A stretch of DNA of 64,000 nucleotides from Fremontodendron californicum (lineage: Eukaryota > Streptophyta > Magnoliopsida > Malvales > Malvaceae), in contig JAULJL010000011.1 of NCBI GenBank assembly GCA_030761205.1, positions 15,924,501 through 15,988,500 on the forward strand, given 5' to 3'. Under the pieces are notes generated by a model that was given only the letters and a program-made list of their open reading frames with translations, was not told where the DNA came from and searched no databases. The position numbers were made by a program, and so were the translations under genes. Shown one piece after another: positions 25,201-38,222 of this stretch (position 1 is its first letter; each line of letters opens with the position of its first letter).

Positions 25201-26194
25201 ATGTAATTTTACAAAGAAAATGCATGAAAAAAAAAAATTAAAATAATGTTGTGTTCATATTCTATGTTCATGTTATTTTGATTAATGTATATTCCATGAT
25301 GATGGCAATTAATAATTGATGTACATATTGTCATTTTGATCATGCTATTTGATTGTTGATATGCATATGATTTTCCTATCTATGCTACGTCATGATTAAA
25401 TATATGCTATGTTATGATAAAATATGTGTCATGTCATGATAGAATTTTTACTATGTCATGTCATGTCATGCCATGATAAATGTATATGTTATGTGATTTA
25501 TGTTCATATCTTAATAATGTTTGCATATTCATGATTGTTTAAATGAATTTAAATTCATATAAAAATTAATGTTTTTAATAAATAAGGCAATGTCCCCGAG
25601 CTAAGATAACTCATAAATCCTCCGCCGGGTTTTTGGAGAATCTTCATCAATTATTATTCACAAAGGAATACACTTCTAAAAGGAGGATGATGCAGAGAAT
25701 TTCAAAACAATAAAATTTTTATGTTTTGCTGGTTTGCCGGAGAATATAGAAAATTTTGCAATAATAAATTACGGATCATTCTCAAATAATATGATTGCTT
25801 TTAAAAGATAATTATCTTTGAATACGGATTCTAAAACCAACTTTCACGAAACTCAAGATAACACATGATTAATAATGTATATCATTTTTTATACGGGCGT
25901 TGTGGGGGTGCTATAACCTTCCCCATGAAGTAACCGACTCCCGGACCTGCATTTTGATATTCTCTGGTTTAACGTGGATTTTAAAATTGGTTTTCCAAAA
26001 TATTTTAATTAATTTTAAAATGTTTTATAAAAATCGATTTTAATAGGTGACCAATCACACCTAGCCAAAAAAGATCGGTGGCGACTCCATTTTTTCGAGG
26101 ATGTTTTAAAACACTCATTTTATTTAAGAGGAACCAATTTTCTTTTCCTCTTCCTCCCTTAACGTCATTTAACAATCACGAGATCGTTATGACA
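22237..26194 (+). mobile_element. Ogre/Tat-type solo LTR, 3958 bp, TSD TCGAG
   Basis: Starts TGTAAACACCTAATTTTG and ends GATCGTTATGACA. TCGAG occurs immediately before (22232-22236) and after (26195-26199), a perfect 5-bp target duplication. With no internal domain, this is a solo LTR left by LTR-LTR recombination. It defines the true ends of this LTR family and so supports the borders given for the other copies. It interrupts the FAR1-like remnant. It carries GTCAAA-GTCAACTTT repeats near 22380-22490, the AACGCACGTG block near 25065, ACGGGCGTTGTGG near 25900 and TGGCGACTCCA near 26080. Confidence 0.92.
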
Positions 26195-27476
26195 TCGAGT
26201 TATTGAAGAAAGTTTTGTCAAAACAACACTTTAAGGTTGTCAGAGAATCATTTAATAAGATGAAGCTTGTGTCAAATAAAGGATCTATCCTGTAAACATG
26301 ACAGCTCTATTGAAATCCCTATATGAAATCATTCAAGTTAAGAATCTTGTATGAGCTAGAAAACCTGGTCGTCCAAGACAAAATCATTATAAGAATCTGG
26401 TGCATAATGTCCGTAAAAGTACTCAAACCAAAGTATGATACTAAATCTTTTTTATTCCCAAATTTGTTTTTAAAGTTTTACCATATGTTTTCTATGAATT
26501 ACAAATATCTTATACTAGTTAGGTTCATCAAGGACTCCTGAAAATATTATTCACTCACAGGATAAAATATTGTAGTCTGTTAGTATCTCGTATCTCATGT
26601 ATATTACAAATTATAATTTGAAAGTTAGTTTATTGCATTTTATGTTGGATATGAGACCGAGACAACTAAAAATTTTAGTGGATATAACAGTTAATAGAAT
26701 TTTGGCTATATAGGCCACCAAATTTTATCAATCGAAATGATTTGCATTCAATCAAGAATAGGGAGTTTCCAATCATTATTGGTATTAGAACATATCATAA
26801 TATTTATATTCGTTTTGATATGTTCAATACATTTGTTATTTTCTTAATCATACACATATTTGAATTATATATACTATTTATATATGTAGGGTCAATTAAC
26901 ACAAAATGCACCAACTTCGGTTGACCAACAAAATGTCATTGTAAAGCCAGGGAAATTTTACTATAGTTACTTCTTTGTTTTTAATTTTTGAAATTGTGAA
27001 GCATGTTTCTTTTACTTTTTTAAAAATAATGTTTTTTACTTATGCTAATGATTATTTTTTAGAAAATTATACATCTTTTTACATGGGTAATAGCAATGCA
27101 ACTCCTTTTCATCATCCGAATTCGGTATATATACCTGATTATCTTCATGATTTGATGTTAATTTATAGTTTTAACTTAAAGTTTCTAAATTCTAACAATA
27201 GCTTAATTTTCTGTTTCTCTTAATTTAAATTGGCCAAGTTCATGGTGGAGCCAATTTTATTCACACGGAGAATCAAAATTGATGATGAAATTTATTTCTC
27301 AACTTCATTTACTTAAAAAGGGTGTTGGAGCCTAAGAATGTTAAGTTTGTATGCTTTTTCCCAAAGTCCTTTCTTTTGCCTTCTTTAATGTTAAAATCGA
27401 ATACAAATTTTATTTATTTTTTAATGTGAATTTTTAAGGAATACATTATTATGCGGTAATCAAGCAAGAATAATGT
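26195..27476 (+). pseudogene. FAR1-like remnant, part 2 (low confidence)
   Basis: Directly continues the sequence cut by the solo LTR: across one TCGAG the reading is LYKEALRVIEE..., resembling the helical segment after the SWIM finger in FAR1-related proteins. Further on, about 26890-26950 reads QNAPTSVDQQNVIVKPG. Several stops, AT-rich intron-like gaps and no clear end. The protein assignment is inference from position and weak similarity. Confidence 0.4.
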
Positions 27477-27485
27477 ACTTTTTGC

Positions 27486-28597
27486 TATGGGTGAGTATTC
27501 GGTTAATTCGGTTCTAAAATTTTAAAAATCAAATAAACCGAACAAACTTGAAGAAACTATTGAACTGACCGAAATATTAATGAGAAACATAACTAACGAA
27601 ACCGAATTTAATCGGTTCGATTCTATCGATTTTTTTGGTTCTCACTCAAATTATATATTTTTTTTCAAACTTTAAAGAAGTTAAAATCAATAAAAATATT
27701 TGCAAAAAAAATAATACAAGAAAGCTGGGAAAGGAAATGCCTACTTTCTAAATCATATGAGTGTAGAAAAAGGAGAACAAAGCAGATTCATCCTTTCTTT
27801 TTTCAACTAACAAAATGCAAAAGAAAATTAATACCAATATACTATATTAAAATCTACTTAGGCCGCGTATATCCAAAAGTTGCACGTTTCAATAACCAAA
27901 ATCAAAAAATATTCTCAAGCATCATCATTAAGAGAGAAGACTTACACCAACACGGGACATGAGAAACTAATTAGAAGTTAGAACATGAGAAAGGGGGAAT
28001 GTGATGGACAACGTGATAAACTTGAGGAGGTTGTGGCGGCGGTGTCGAGCATGCAGAGTCAGTGAGTGGAGATGCAAGCGGAAGAGGCAGACGACAAACA
28101 AACACTGAAGAGGCACTGGCTACTGAGGCAGGTAGTTTTCGGCAGAAGAGAGAAGATAATGGAAGACTGAAGAGAAACTTCGAAAAGAATATGGACTAGG
28201 ATAGGTTTTTTTTTTTTTTTTTTGGGTTCATATACTAGAATAGGGTTTATTATTTTTTCTGTTTTACTCTCACATAATTGTTAAATTTGTTTTGTATTAT
28301 ATAGATTTTGGATTGGGTTTTGTATTGTATGATTTGTTTGGGTTATGGATTGTTGGGTGTAGTTTAATTTTGGATTGGGTTGGATAATGTTAATTGGGTT
28401 TGGATATGTTTAAATAAAAATAATATAATTTATTTATTTTTTAGTTAAGTATTTGTTTGCTTAGTCGATTCAATTTAAAAATAAAAAATTACAAACCGAT
28501 CGAATAAATACGTTAAAACCGATCTATCTAACCAAATAAACCGAATTTGATTGATTTTGGTCGATTTTTTCAGTAAACCAAAATTTTGCTCACCCTA
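27486..28597. mobile_element. hAT-like non-autonomous element with short TIRs
   Basis: The left end reads TATGGGTGAGTATTCGG and the right end, reverse-complemented, TAGGGTGAGCAAAATTT. Flanks CTTTTTGC (27478-27485) and CTTTTGCA (28598-28605) look like an 8-bp target duplication with one indel. Subterminal CGGTTCGGTT-type motifs (AATCGGTTCGATT, AAACCGAA) are repeated near both ends. The middle (about 27990-28170) is GC-richer and unlike the rest. No transposase is seen. hAT membership is inferred from TIR and TSD form. Confidence 0.65.
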
Positions 28598-29004
28598 CTT
28601 TTGCAACACCAATCACTTACATTTAGCTTTGAGGGAAAACTCATACTCCGTATAGAATGTTTATGCCCATTAAATTATAGTTTCACCACATTTCTAGTGC
28701 TTGACCATGTCTTTTTGTTTATCATGGCTTTTTTAAAAAACCATCCTATAAATTTTGTAATCCTACATGATTTGAAATTGTATGAGTATCTATTCACCAA
28801 AGATATTTAGTTTTTTGGCATTGGTTGTATGAGTTTATATAGATATGCACTTTTTTCAAAAAGAACTTTAAAATGTGTTTGGATGAAAATTTTTAAAATA
28901 CTAAAATTTTTTAAAATTCTGAATTTTTTTTTTTAAAAAATTGGTGCATTTTAAAGTGCATCATTTTAAAATCTAATATTTGTAATTGTTTTGTTTGGAT
29001 AAAT

Positions 29005-29042
<38 letters not shown>

Positions 29043-29439
29043 TAGCCTATTGGAATTTGATGAGATAAAAATAATAAAAGGATAACAATGATATTAAAAA
29101 TAATATATATATAATATGCAATATGGGTATCATTAAATTTGTAAAAATATATAAATATTGTTAATAATATGAAGAAAAAAAAAACGCTAGAATTAATAAA
29201 ATGATTTTTTTTATTATTTTATATTTTATGGTGGGACATGTGCTATGAGAGATGGAAGATTTGAATTTTTTTTTAAAAAAAAAAATCACCTTTTTAGTTA
29301 GAATTTCAAAAAAACATCTGAGCACCTAGAATTTCATCTTGAAATTCCTAAATTTTAAAATTCATTTTGTTTTTTGAGTAACTTTATTTTTAAACTTTTG
29401 AAAATCTTGATCGAAATAAAATCCCTCCTAAATCTGTGA
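28598..29439. other. AT-rich unassigned stretch with poly-A
   Basis: No gene recognised. A run of 32 A residues lies at 29009-29040 and several short homopolymers follow. It may continue the FAR1-like remnant's 3' flank up to about 28860. The poly-A could be a retroposon tail, but no coding body precedes it. Confidence 0.4.
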
Positions 29440-29753
29440 GTTCTATCGACAACAAATCTTATAATCGTTCATTTATAATGGAGATTTTGTTATGGAAGGT
29501 TAGGGGAGCAGGCAATCGAGATATTCTAAGAACCATCTGGGATTTGGTTAGAGTTCATAGACCAGATCTGGTAGGTATTCTGGAAACAAGAGTGAGGAGT
29601 GAAAAAAAAATAATAAATAAATAAAAGAGAATATAATCAGAAAAATAGGCCTGCTCAATGGAGACTTATGGATGCTCTAGGCTTTGCTGGTGGTATATGG
29701 TTACCCTAGAATTATAAGGAAGTTGTGGTCACAGTAATCAGCTATGTATTAGG
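29440..29753 (+). pseudogene. L1-type LINE ORF2 endonuclease fragment
   Basis: From 29478 the plus strand reads MEILLWKVRGAGNRDILRTI and then HRPDLVGILETRV, the conserved start of plant L1 apurinic endonuclease. After a short A-rich frameshift region it resumes with MDALGFAGGIWLP, a stop, and KEVVVTVISYV. It is cut at 29753 by an LTR, so only about the first 100 residues of ORF2 remain. Confidence 0.8.
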
Positions 29754-31132
29754 TGTCATAACGATCTCGCGACCGCTAAGATGACGTTGGGGAAAGAAAA
29801 TATATATATTTGTTCCTTGTAAATAATGTTGAGGCTTTGGAAAATCTCAAAGAATAGAGTTGCCACCAATTTTTTTGGTTAGATGTGATTAGTCACCTAT
29901 TACAATCAATTTTATAAAATATTTTTAAATTAATTAAAATATTTAAAAAAAACCAATTTAAAGTCTGTGTTAAAACAAGATAAAAACAAAAGCTGATTCA
30001 AGAATCGATTACGTGCGGGAAAGATTATAGCACTTCCATAATGCTAGTATAGATTTGGTATTTGAAAAAAATCCTTTAAAAAACAATCATATTGTTTGAG
30101 AATAGTTCAGAATTTATTATCACAAAATTTCTATATTTTTCGACAAACCCGACAAAACATATAATTTTTTCTCATTTTGAAATCATCCACATCATCCTCT
30201 TTTCTTTAAAATGGTATTCCTTCGTTAATGATAATTGATGAAGACTCCTCGGTTACCCGACGGGGGATTCATGAATTGTTTTAGCTCGGGGATATTGCCT
30301 CGCTTATTAAAAATATTATTTTTTATATATGCATCAAAATTTATTTATATAATAATGAATATGCAAAACAATATGAACATGAACACATAAAAGAAATGAG
30401 ATAAACACAAACTATAACATGGCATAAACAAGCAATTAACATAATATCAATCATAAATTATCATATACAAGAAGGCATTAATTAAAAATAATATAATCAA
30501 GAACATACTATAAGCAATAAATATTGAATAATATAAACAAAACAAAAAAATGCACACAACATTAATTTAAAAGGATATTCTTTTTCATGTATTTTTTTTT
30601 TTAATAATATTACATAAATGACATGTGCCGAGAAATATTACCGCACTCCCCGGTAAAGTTTGGAAAATACTTCTTTCACATAATACTTATATAATTTCGA
30701 GTAAAATGAAGAATCATACTTTATAATTTCATAAACACATGCGTTAAACAATTTCCTAACCTCCCCAAAAATTTGGCAAAGATTAAGAAATAATTCTCGC
30801 CAATATTTATGAAATTGAGAAAGCATGTTTTTTGGAAATGCATGAAAACGGGACCATTATCGGAATGTTTTTCTCTCTTAAAGAGAGGGCATCTGAATAC
30901 CTATAGATGTATTTGAATACCTTTGAAAAAAAACTTAAGTTGGACCTTAAAAACTGAAGGATTTTGGGCACGGATTTTTGCTCGAATTAGATGGGATATT
31001 CGAATGCCCTTGTTTTGGCATCCGAATACCTCTAAATGAGCTTTGATGCAAATGTCTTCTTTTTAAAATCGAAGAAAACAAAAGATGCAATTTTTTTAAA
31101 GGGAAATACACCTTGGCCGAATGCCTCTTAGT

Positions 31133-31165
<33 letters not shown>

Positions 31166-31390
31166 AACAACAACTTTGACTCGTTTTAACTACGCAGAGC
31201 CCATTTTATCAAAACCTTTTTGTTAAGACTTAAAAAAAAAAATCTTAAAAACAGCCCCCAAAATGTCTCGGCCAGCCCCCTTTTTAGTAAAATCCAAATT
31301 TTACTTTGTTTTTAAGCTCGTTTTTACTTCCAAAACCCGATTTTCTTAGAACACCATTTATAAACCTTGAAAAACCAACAAAATGACCAT
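29754..31390 (-). mobile_element. Ogre/Tat-type LTR, 3' part only, minus orientation
   Basis: Begins TGTCATAACGATCTCGC, the reverse complement of the family's 3' end, and interrupts the LINE fragment (TTAGG at 29749-29753 would be the target duplication). The family blocks follow in reverse order: TGGCAACTCTA near 29865, CGTGCGGGAAAG near 30011, ACATGCGTT near 30735, GGCCGAATGCC near 31113, a 30-A run at 31135-31164. Homology stops near 31390, where a plus-strand LTR begins head to head. About 2.3 kb of the LTR's 5' part is missing. Confidence 0.7.
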
Positions 31391-33109
31391 AGAAATTGAA
31401 TTGAACAATGGTGAAAGAATTTTGATAATCCGAGATCTACAATTGAAGATAGAGAGTTTGAAAGACATGTTGCAAAAATTCAGTGTAAAGAAATACCTAA
31501 TCTTGTAAATTTGAGGAAAAATGAGTAAACGATCAAATTGGAGGAAATTGGAGGTTCCAAATGGAATAAGATCAATAAATATGGATATTGGAAGGCCTAA
31601 TTTTGAATCAGAGTTGAAGGAAGAATTGGTTTGAAGAGAAAAAGAAAAATAAGGATTTAATGAATAAATAGGAAATTTACAAATTTGGGAAAAACTGCAG
31701 AGATGACCCAATTCGGTGAAATTGAAGCCGTTAGTTGATAAAGGATAAATAAATAAAAATATCTCAAGTCTCAATTTGAAGTGGATCCCAAGGAAGAGCC
31801 GATTGGAGAAAAAATAAAAATAAGAAAGAGAAAATTCCCAATATTGAGAAAAGGGGAAAGCTAAATCAGAGAGGAATTCGGATGTAAAAATTGACATTTT
31901 CGGACCAACTCCAATTCAATATATAACAAAGGCAGTGGAAAAAGAAAATCTAAAAATTGGGCCCATTTCGAGTAAAATCAAGGTTTCGGGGGTTAAAAGG
32001 CAATTTTGGAAAATCCGAGAAAAATAGAATCCGAGCTCGAAAAATTATGAAAACTTTCATATCTGAGTTTTATATTTTATGGAAGGGATTGGCGAAGAAA
32101 AATTTGGAGTCGGAGCTCAAATGGAAAAAGACAACATCCGGATGCACTAATCTGAAATTCCAAGAGAAAATTCCAAGAAAAATAGAAAACGAGCTCGAAA
32201 AATTATGAAAACTTCCAGATCTGAGTTTTATATTTTATGGAAGATATTGGAGAATAAAAATTCAGAATCGGAGCTCAAATGGAAAAATACAAAGTTTGGG
32301 AGGCACCAAACCGAAACTTTAAAGAAAAATCGAGGAAAAAAAGAATCTGAGCTCAGAAAAATATGAAAACCTCCAGAAAACAGACTTTTATATTATATGG
32401 GTGAGATAAAAAAAAAAAAGGAAAATCCAAAATTGGGGTTCGTTTGCAAATAAACTAAGTTTGGGGGCCAAAATGCAATTTTACCGAAGAATCGAAAAGG
32501 GCCATTTTGCAAATAAAAAAAAAGAATGGCCTGGAAATTTCTAGACCATTTTCGGCCAGCCTACTGATTATAAGAGTGGGTGTAATCGTATTGAATCAAA
32601 TGGCCAAGATTGAATAGCAAGATGACATTTTTAAGAAAGGACAAGATTCTCCATCACCTGCCTACATGGCATTTTAGGCCAATAGGAGGTCTCCAAATTG
32701 CAAAGCCATGTGAAGAACATGTGAAGGCTATGAGATTATTTCAAATAGGATTAAAAATGCCACCTAGGAAGATATTTTAATAGTAAGGCCATATGATCTT
32801 GACAAATGGCCTAGATATTTTGTAGAGATAGTAGACAAGAATAATCTAGGTGGCATTATTGGCCAATGGGAGGCTAGAAAACCCTTAATTTAAGGAAAGC
32901 ATCACGCAAAAGGGGGACAAGAACCCTTAATTTAAGGAAAGCATCATGCAAGGAGGGGACATTTTTTAGCCATGTTGCAAAGATGTTGGAGGAGCATGTA
33001 AGGCATGACAAAGGGCTAAAAAAAATAATAAAATGCTCTCTACCTATATCAAAGGGGCCGGCCATACCAAGAAAAAAGAGAGGATCATTTTTTTTTCTAG
33101 GCATTTTCA

Positions 33110-36100
33110 CTAGACTCTTGAGAAGAAAAAGGAAGAAAAAGAAAAGAGAGGACGAGAACTTGGAGGGCTTGATTTGGAAAGCAATTGTTAGGTAGCTATT
33201 CCCTCTCTTCTTCTTCAATTATTTTCTTTAATATCATGTTCTTTTTCTTCTATTTTTCCATGTGATTTGTTAATTCTTTTGTTGAATAATAGGTTTCAAA
33301 AATAAATTCTAAAAGGTTTTCTTTCTTTTATTCTTTATTCTCTACAAAATAACCTAGTGGACAAAATTTTTCACATTTTTTGCTTTAGCCGAAACCAAAG
33401 GGGGCCTTATTGTGCTTGTTTTTGCTTGATTTTCTTGCTTGCTTTATTGATTGTGGGCTTCACCATTGTGGTAGGATAGATTTTCACCTTTGGTTTTTCT
33501 TTTAAAAAAATCAAATAAAAGGTTTGAAAAGCTTGAGGATCTTGATTTTAATCAAGTAATTTTGGTTAGGTGGGACTATGTCTAAGGAACCAACCATTGA
33601 GCCAAACTTGATTTCTTTTTCTTGCGTGTTCATATTTTTAACTCATGATTGATTCATTGTCATATCTTTTTTGGATGTAAAATCATGCATTTCATGCCAT
33701 TTTCAACTAGGTTTTGGGCTAAGTTCAATTAATGATCTCTAACCAAAAATCCCTTGTCTATACTAGATGAAAAAGTGATAGTTTAAGTTGGATATTTTGA
33801 CTTTGGGATTTTTTTTTCACTACTCATATTTTTTTTCAAATAAAAATATTTTTTTTACCACATGTAGTAGACCTTTAGAGGATGCCCGGGTATTTTTTCC
33901 AAGATTTTTAGATTTTTTTTTCAAGGTTGGAAAAATGGTTTTTGATAAAACAAGTTTTGAGTTTACTATTTTGATTTTAAGGCAATTTCGGTCAAGGCAT
34001 CCTTAGTCCAAAAATTAAACAGATTTTACCCCATAAAGATCATCATGCCTCAAGTCTAAACTTATTTTTCCAGGATTTTTGGAATTTTTTATCAAGGTTG
34101 AAAAAAAGATTTTCGATAAAACAGTTTTTAGTTCACTGTTCTTACTTTAGTGAAAATTCGGTCAAGGTATCCTTAGTCAAAAATTAATCCATTTTTTTCC
34201 CATCCAAACCATCATGTTTTAGGTCTATACTGATTTTTCCAGAATTTTTTGAATTTTTTACAAATGGTAAAAATATGATTTTTCAAAACTAGTTATCGGA
34301 GTCAAAATTGAGTTTTTCCTAAATTAATAATTTTTTAATTTTCATTTTTAAAAGGGAGGTGCTGATTTGACTTATTAGCTACTGTTTTAGATTGATTTCC
34401 AGGTTATCCCAAGAATAAAATTTGATTTTTACAAAATTGGGTCATGGGTAGTCATCCCGGGTTTAAAAAAAGAGAAACTAGAGCTTTTCGAGGGTATTCG
34501 GCCAAGGCCTTTTTCATCCCAAAAAATTCAATTTTTTTAAAATCTAAGCCCAAAGTCATTCGATTTTTGAAAATCCAATTTAAGTTTCTTTCAAAGGTAG
34601 TCGGATACCTTTTTAGGTATACAGATGTCCCTACTTCAAGAGAGAAATACACCTTCATGCATTGCATGTTTTAAAATGTTTTTTCATTTTGATTTGAAAT
34701 AAAACGTATGTTTCGGTTTCCTAGACATTTGGCGAGAATTAGTTCCTAATCTCTGCTGGGTTGCCGGAGAGATTAGGAAATTGTTCAACGCACGTGTTTA
34801 TGGAATCGGAAGATATTGGATTTTGTTTTATTCAAAATCATATAAATGTCATAGGAAAGAATTATTTTCCAAACTTTGCCGGGTTTTCCGAGGAGTGCAG
34901 TAATATTTTTCGACATATGCTATTTGTATGATTCCTCACATGAAGATTCTATATCTATGAATATTCCTCACATTTGTTCAAAGCAATCTTCTAAACTCTT
35001 GAAGAAGAAAAGGAGAAAAAGAAAAACAGAGAAAGAGGGAGAAGAAAGGCAATTTTTTACTACACACTTAATTTGAAAAACTTGGCTAGGTAGCTATTTC
35101 CTCTCTTCCTCTTCAATTATTTTCTTTAACTTTATGATAACTTTTTCTTCTCCATGTGATTGCTAATTCTTTTTGCTTGAATAAAAATGTTTTCAAAAGG
35201 TTTTTCTTCTATTCTCTACAAAACAAAAGTTGGCAAAATCTTTTCTACTCTTTTTTTTCACCTTGGCCGAAACTATCTAGTTGTTATTGAGCTTGTCTTT
35301 GCTTGATTTTCTTGCTTGCTTGTTGATTGTGGGCTTTATCCTTGTGGTAGGATAGATTTCCCATTGGTTTTCCTTTTAAATAAAAAATCAAATAAAAAGT
35401 TTGAGAAGCTTGAGGATCTTGATTTATATCAAGTGATTTTGGTTAGGTAGGACTATGTCCATTAAACCAACCATTGAGCCAACCTTGTTTTTCCTTTGCT
35501 TGCTTGTTATTTTTTAGTTTATGTTAGATCATTTTCATATATTTGTCTTGTTGATTGTTCGTGCATTCATTTCATCCTCTATTTGATTTTTCTCTTAGAC
35601 CAATCAATGGTGTATAGCGAAGCTCTTTTGAGCAACCTTGTGGAAAATTAATGTTTTTTTTTTAGTTGGATATTCTGACTTTGACCATTTTTTTTACTAA
35701 GTTATTTCTGTCCAAATAAAAATATTTTTTTACCATAAGTAGTATACCTTTAGAGGATGCTCTAGTATTTTTTCCAAGATTTTTAGAATTTTTTATCAGG
35801 GTTGGAAAACTGGTTTTCCATAAAATAGTTTCTAGTTCACTGTTTTGACTTTAATGCGTTTTCGTTCAAGGCATCCTTAGTCCAAAAATTAAACCGATTT
35901 TACCCCATAAATAACATAATGTTTCAAGCCTAAACTAATTTTTTCAAGATTTTTAGAATTTTTTATCAATGGTGGAAAAATAATTTTCTGTAAAACTCTT
36001 TTTAGTCTACTATTCTAACTTTAATGCAATTTCGGTCAAGGCATCCTTAGTCCAAAACTTAAGCTGATTTTACCCCATAAGTAACATCATGGTTCAAGTC

Positions 36101-36815
36101 TGAACTGATTTTTTCAGATTTTTCTGAATTTTTCATAAGGGGTAGAAAAATAGTTTTCTAAAACTGATTGTTGGAGTTAGAATGAGTTTTTCTTAAACCA
36201 ATAATTTTATGTTTTTATTAAAAAAGAGGAGGGGCTGATTTGAGTCATTAGATACTGTTTTAGGTTGATTTCCATGTCATCTCATGGATAAAAATTTATT
36301 TTACAAAGGTTGGGTCATGGGTAGTCAACCCGGGTTTTAAAAAAATAGGAAAACTAGAGCCTTTTATATGGGGGTTTCGGCCAAGGCCTATTTTCCATAA
36401 AAAAAAAATTCAACTTTTTTATCCGAGCTCAAAGTCATTCGGTTTTTTGAAAATCCGATTAAAGTTTCTCTCAAAGGTAGTCGGATACCTTCATTAGGTA
36501 TACGAATGTCCTTACTTCAAGGGAGAAACACATTTTCATGCATTGCATATTTTAAAATGTTTTTATTTAATTTAGTATAAAAACGTATTTTTCGGTTTCC
36601 TAAACATTTGGCGAGAATTAGTTCCTAATCTTTGATGGGTTTACCGGGGAGGTTAGAAATTATTCAACGCACGTGTTTATTGAATTGAAACGTATGGTTT
36701 TCATTTTACTCGAAATCATGTAAATGTCATATGAATGAATTATTTTCCAAGCTTTGCCGGAGAGTATGGTAATATTGTCCGACATATGCCATTTATGTGA
36801 TTCCTCACATGAAAA
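33110..36815 (+). repeat. Diverged 1.9-kb tandem duplication inside an LTR
   Basis: Unit 1 (about 33110-34975) and unit 2 (about 34985-36815) each run from an AGAAGAAAAAGGA/G purine stretch, through GGTAGCTATT, CTTTGGTTTT/CATTGGTTTT and GGGTCATGGGTAGTC, to GACATATGC...GATTCCTCACATGAA. They differ by many substitutions and indels, so the event is old. The three other copies checked by eye do not have it. Confidence 0.7.
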
Positions 36816-36989
36816 ATCAATTTCAAAATGATGATGTGTGCATATTCCATAATCTTGTATATTCCATGATATCTACATTTGTCATCTTAATTATGCAAAT
36901 TCTATGTTTATGAATATTCCATGTTGATGTCATTTTATATTCATGTTGATAGTGTGATTATGATGTGATTATGAATAATTTATGATGAT

Positions 36990-37480
36990 GCCATTTTGTG
37001 ATTTTTGCTATGTCAAGCATGCCATGTCATTAATTTTTTTTCCATGACATAATAGGATTTGCCATGTCATTAATTCATATGCCATGTCATTAATTCTTTT
37101 GGCCATATCATTTAGATTTTGCCATGTCAAGCATGCCATGTCATTAATTCTTTTGCCTTGTCATAATAGGATTTGCCATGTCATCAATTCGTATGCCATG
37201 TCATTAATTCTTGTGGTCATGTCATTTAGACTTTTGTCATGTCAAGCATGCCATGTCATTCATTCTTTTTCCATGACATAATAGGATTTTCCATGTCATT
37301 AATTCTTTTGGCCATGTCATTTAGATTTTGCCATGTCAAGCATGTCGTGTCTTTAATTCTTTTGCCATGACATAATGGGATTTGCCATGACATCAATTAA
37401 AATGCCATTAATTCTTTTATCATTTTTTGCCATGTCACTAAGTCTTTTTCCATGTCATAATAAATGTTTGTAATGCCATG
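36990..37480 (+). repeat. CCATGTCATTAATTC minisatellite
   Basis: Irregular units of GCCATGTCATTAATTCTTTTG interspersed with GACATAATAGGATTT and GTCAAGCATGCCATG. Same LTR position as the arrays near 9880 and 58360. Confidence 0.85.
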
Positions 37481-38222
37481 ATATTTTTATCTTAGTAATA
37501 TTTTTGCATATTTATGATCATTTTTTTGTATGATTTTAAAATACATGAAAAATAAATATTGTTTTTATAAAACAAGATTATTCCCGAGTTAAAATAATTC
37601 ATGAGTTTTTTGTTGGGTCTGTCGGGGATGATATCATCAATTATCGTTAACGACGGAATATCTTTTTTCAAAAAACGAGGGTGATTCGGAGAATTTCAAA
37701 ATCAAGGAAAAATTCCATGTTTTGTCGAGTTTGTCGGGAAACATGGGAAATTTTATGTTAATAAATTCTGAATAAATTTAAAATAAAATGTGATTGTTTT
37801 TTAAGGGAAATATTTTTAAACACCAAATTTAAAATAGACTTTCACCAAGACTTGAGATAACAAATAACTAATAAGATACCGTTTTATACGGGCGTTGTAG
37901 GGGTGCTAATCCTTCCTCACACATAACCAACTCCCGAACCCACACTTGTTTTCTCTGGTTCAAAGAGCAGACTTCAAAATCGATTTTAAAAAATGTTTTA
38001 ATTAATTTTAAAATGTTTTATAAAAACCAATTTTAATAGGTGATCGATCACACCTAGCCAAAAAAAGATTGGTGGCGACTCCATTTATTTTTCGAGGTTG
38101 TTTTCAAACCCTCCATTTCATTTAAGAGGAATTAAGTTGTCTTTCCCTCTATTTCCCCCACGCTTTTTATTTTTATTATTTTCAAACGTCGCTTAACGGG
38201 TCGCAAGATTTCCTTTACGACA

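Larger units (their letters stand above)
31391..38222 (+). mobile_element. Ogre/Tat-type LTR with internal duplication; possible 5' LTR of the Tat element
   Basis: Starts about 215 bp inside the LTR relative to the copy at 44082 (TTGAATTGAACAATGGTG, CTACAATTGAAGAT) and ends TTTACGACA at 38222. It stays collinear with 44296-59866 once the insertions there are removed. It includes the uninterrupted site near 31973 (GAGTAAAATCAAGGTTTCG) where the other copy carries the LOG element. About 33110-34975 is repeated at about 34985-36815. Allowing for that and the missing start, the LTR is about 5.2 kb. RT sequence follows with no gap. Confidence 0.7.

Noticed and set aside
29009..29040. Poly-A as proof of a retroposed gene
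   Set aside because: No coding body or target duplication found upstream; it could be simple slippage.
32874..33218. 114-aa Lys/Phe-rich minus-strand ORF
   Set aside because: Low-complexity translation of a purine-rich LTR tract.
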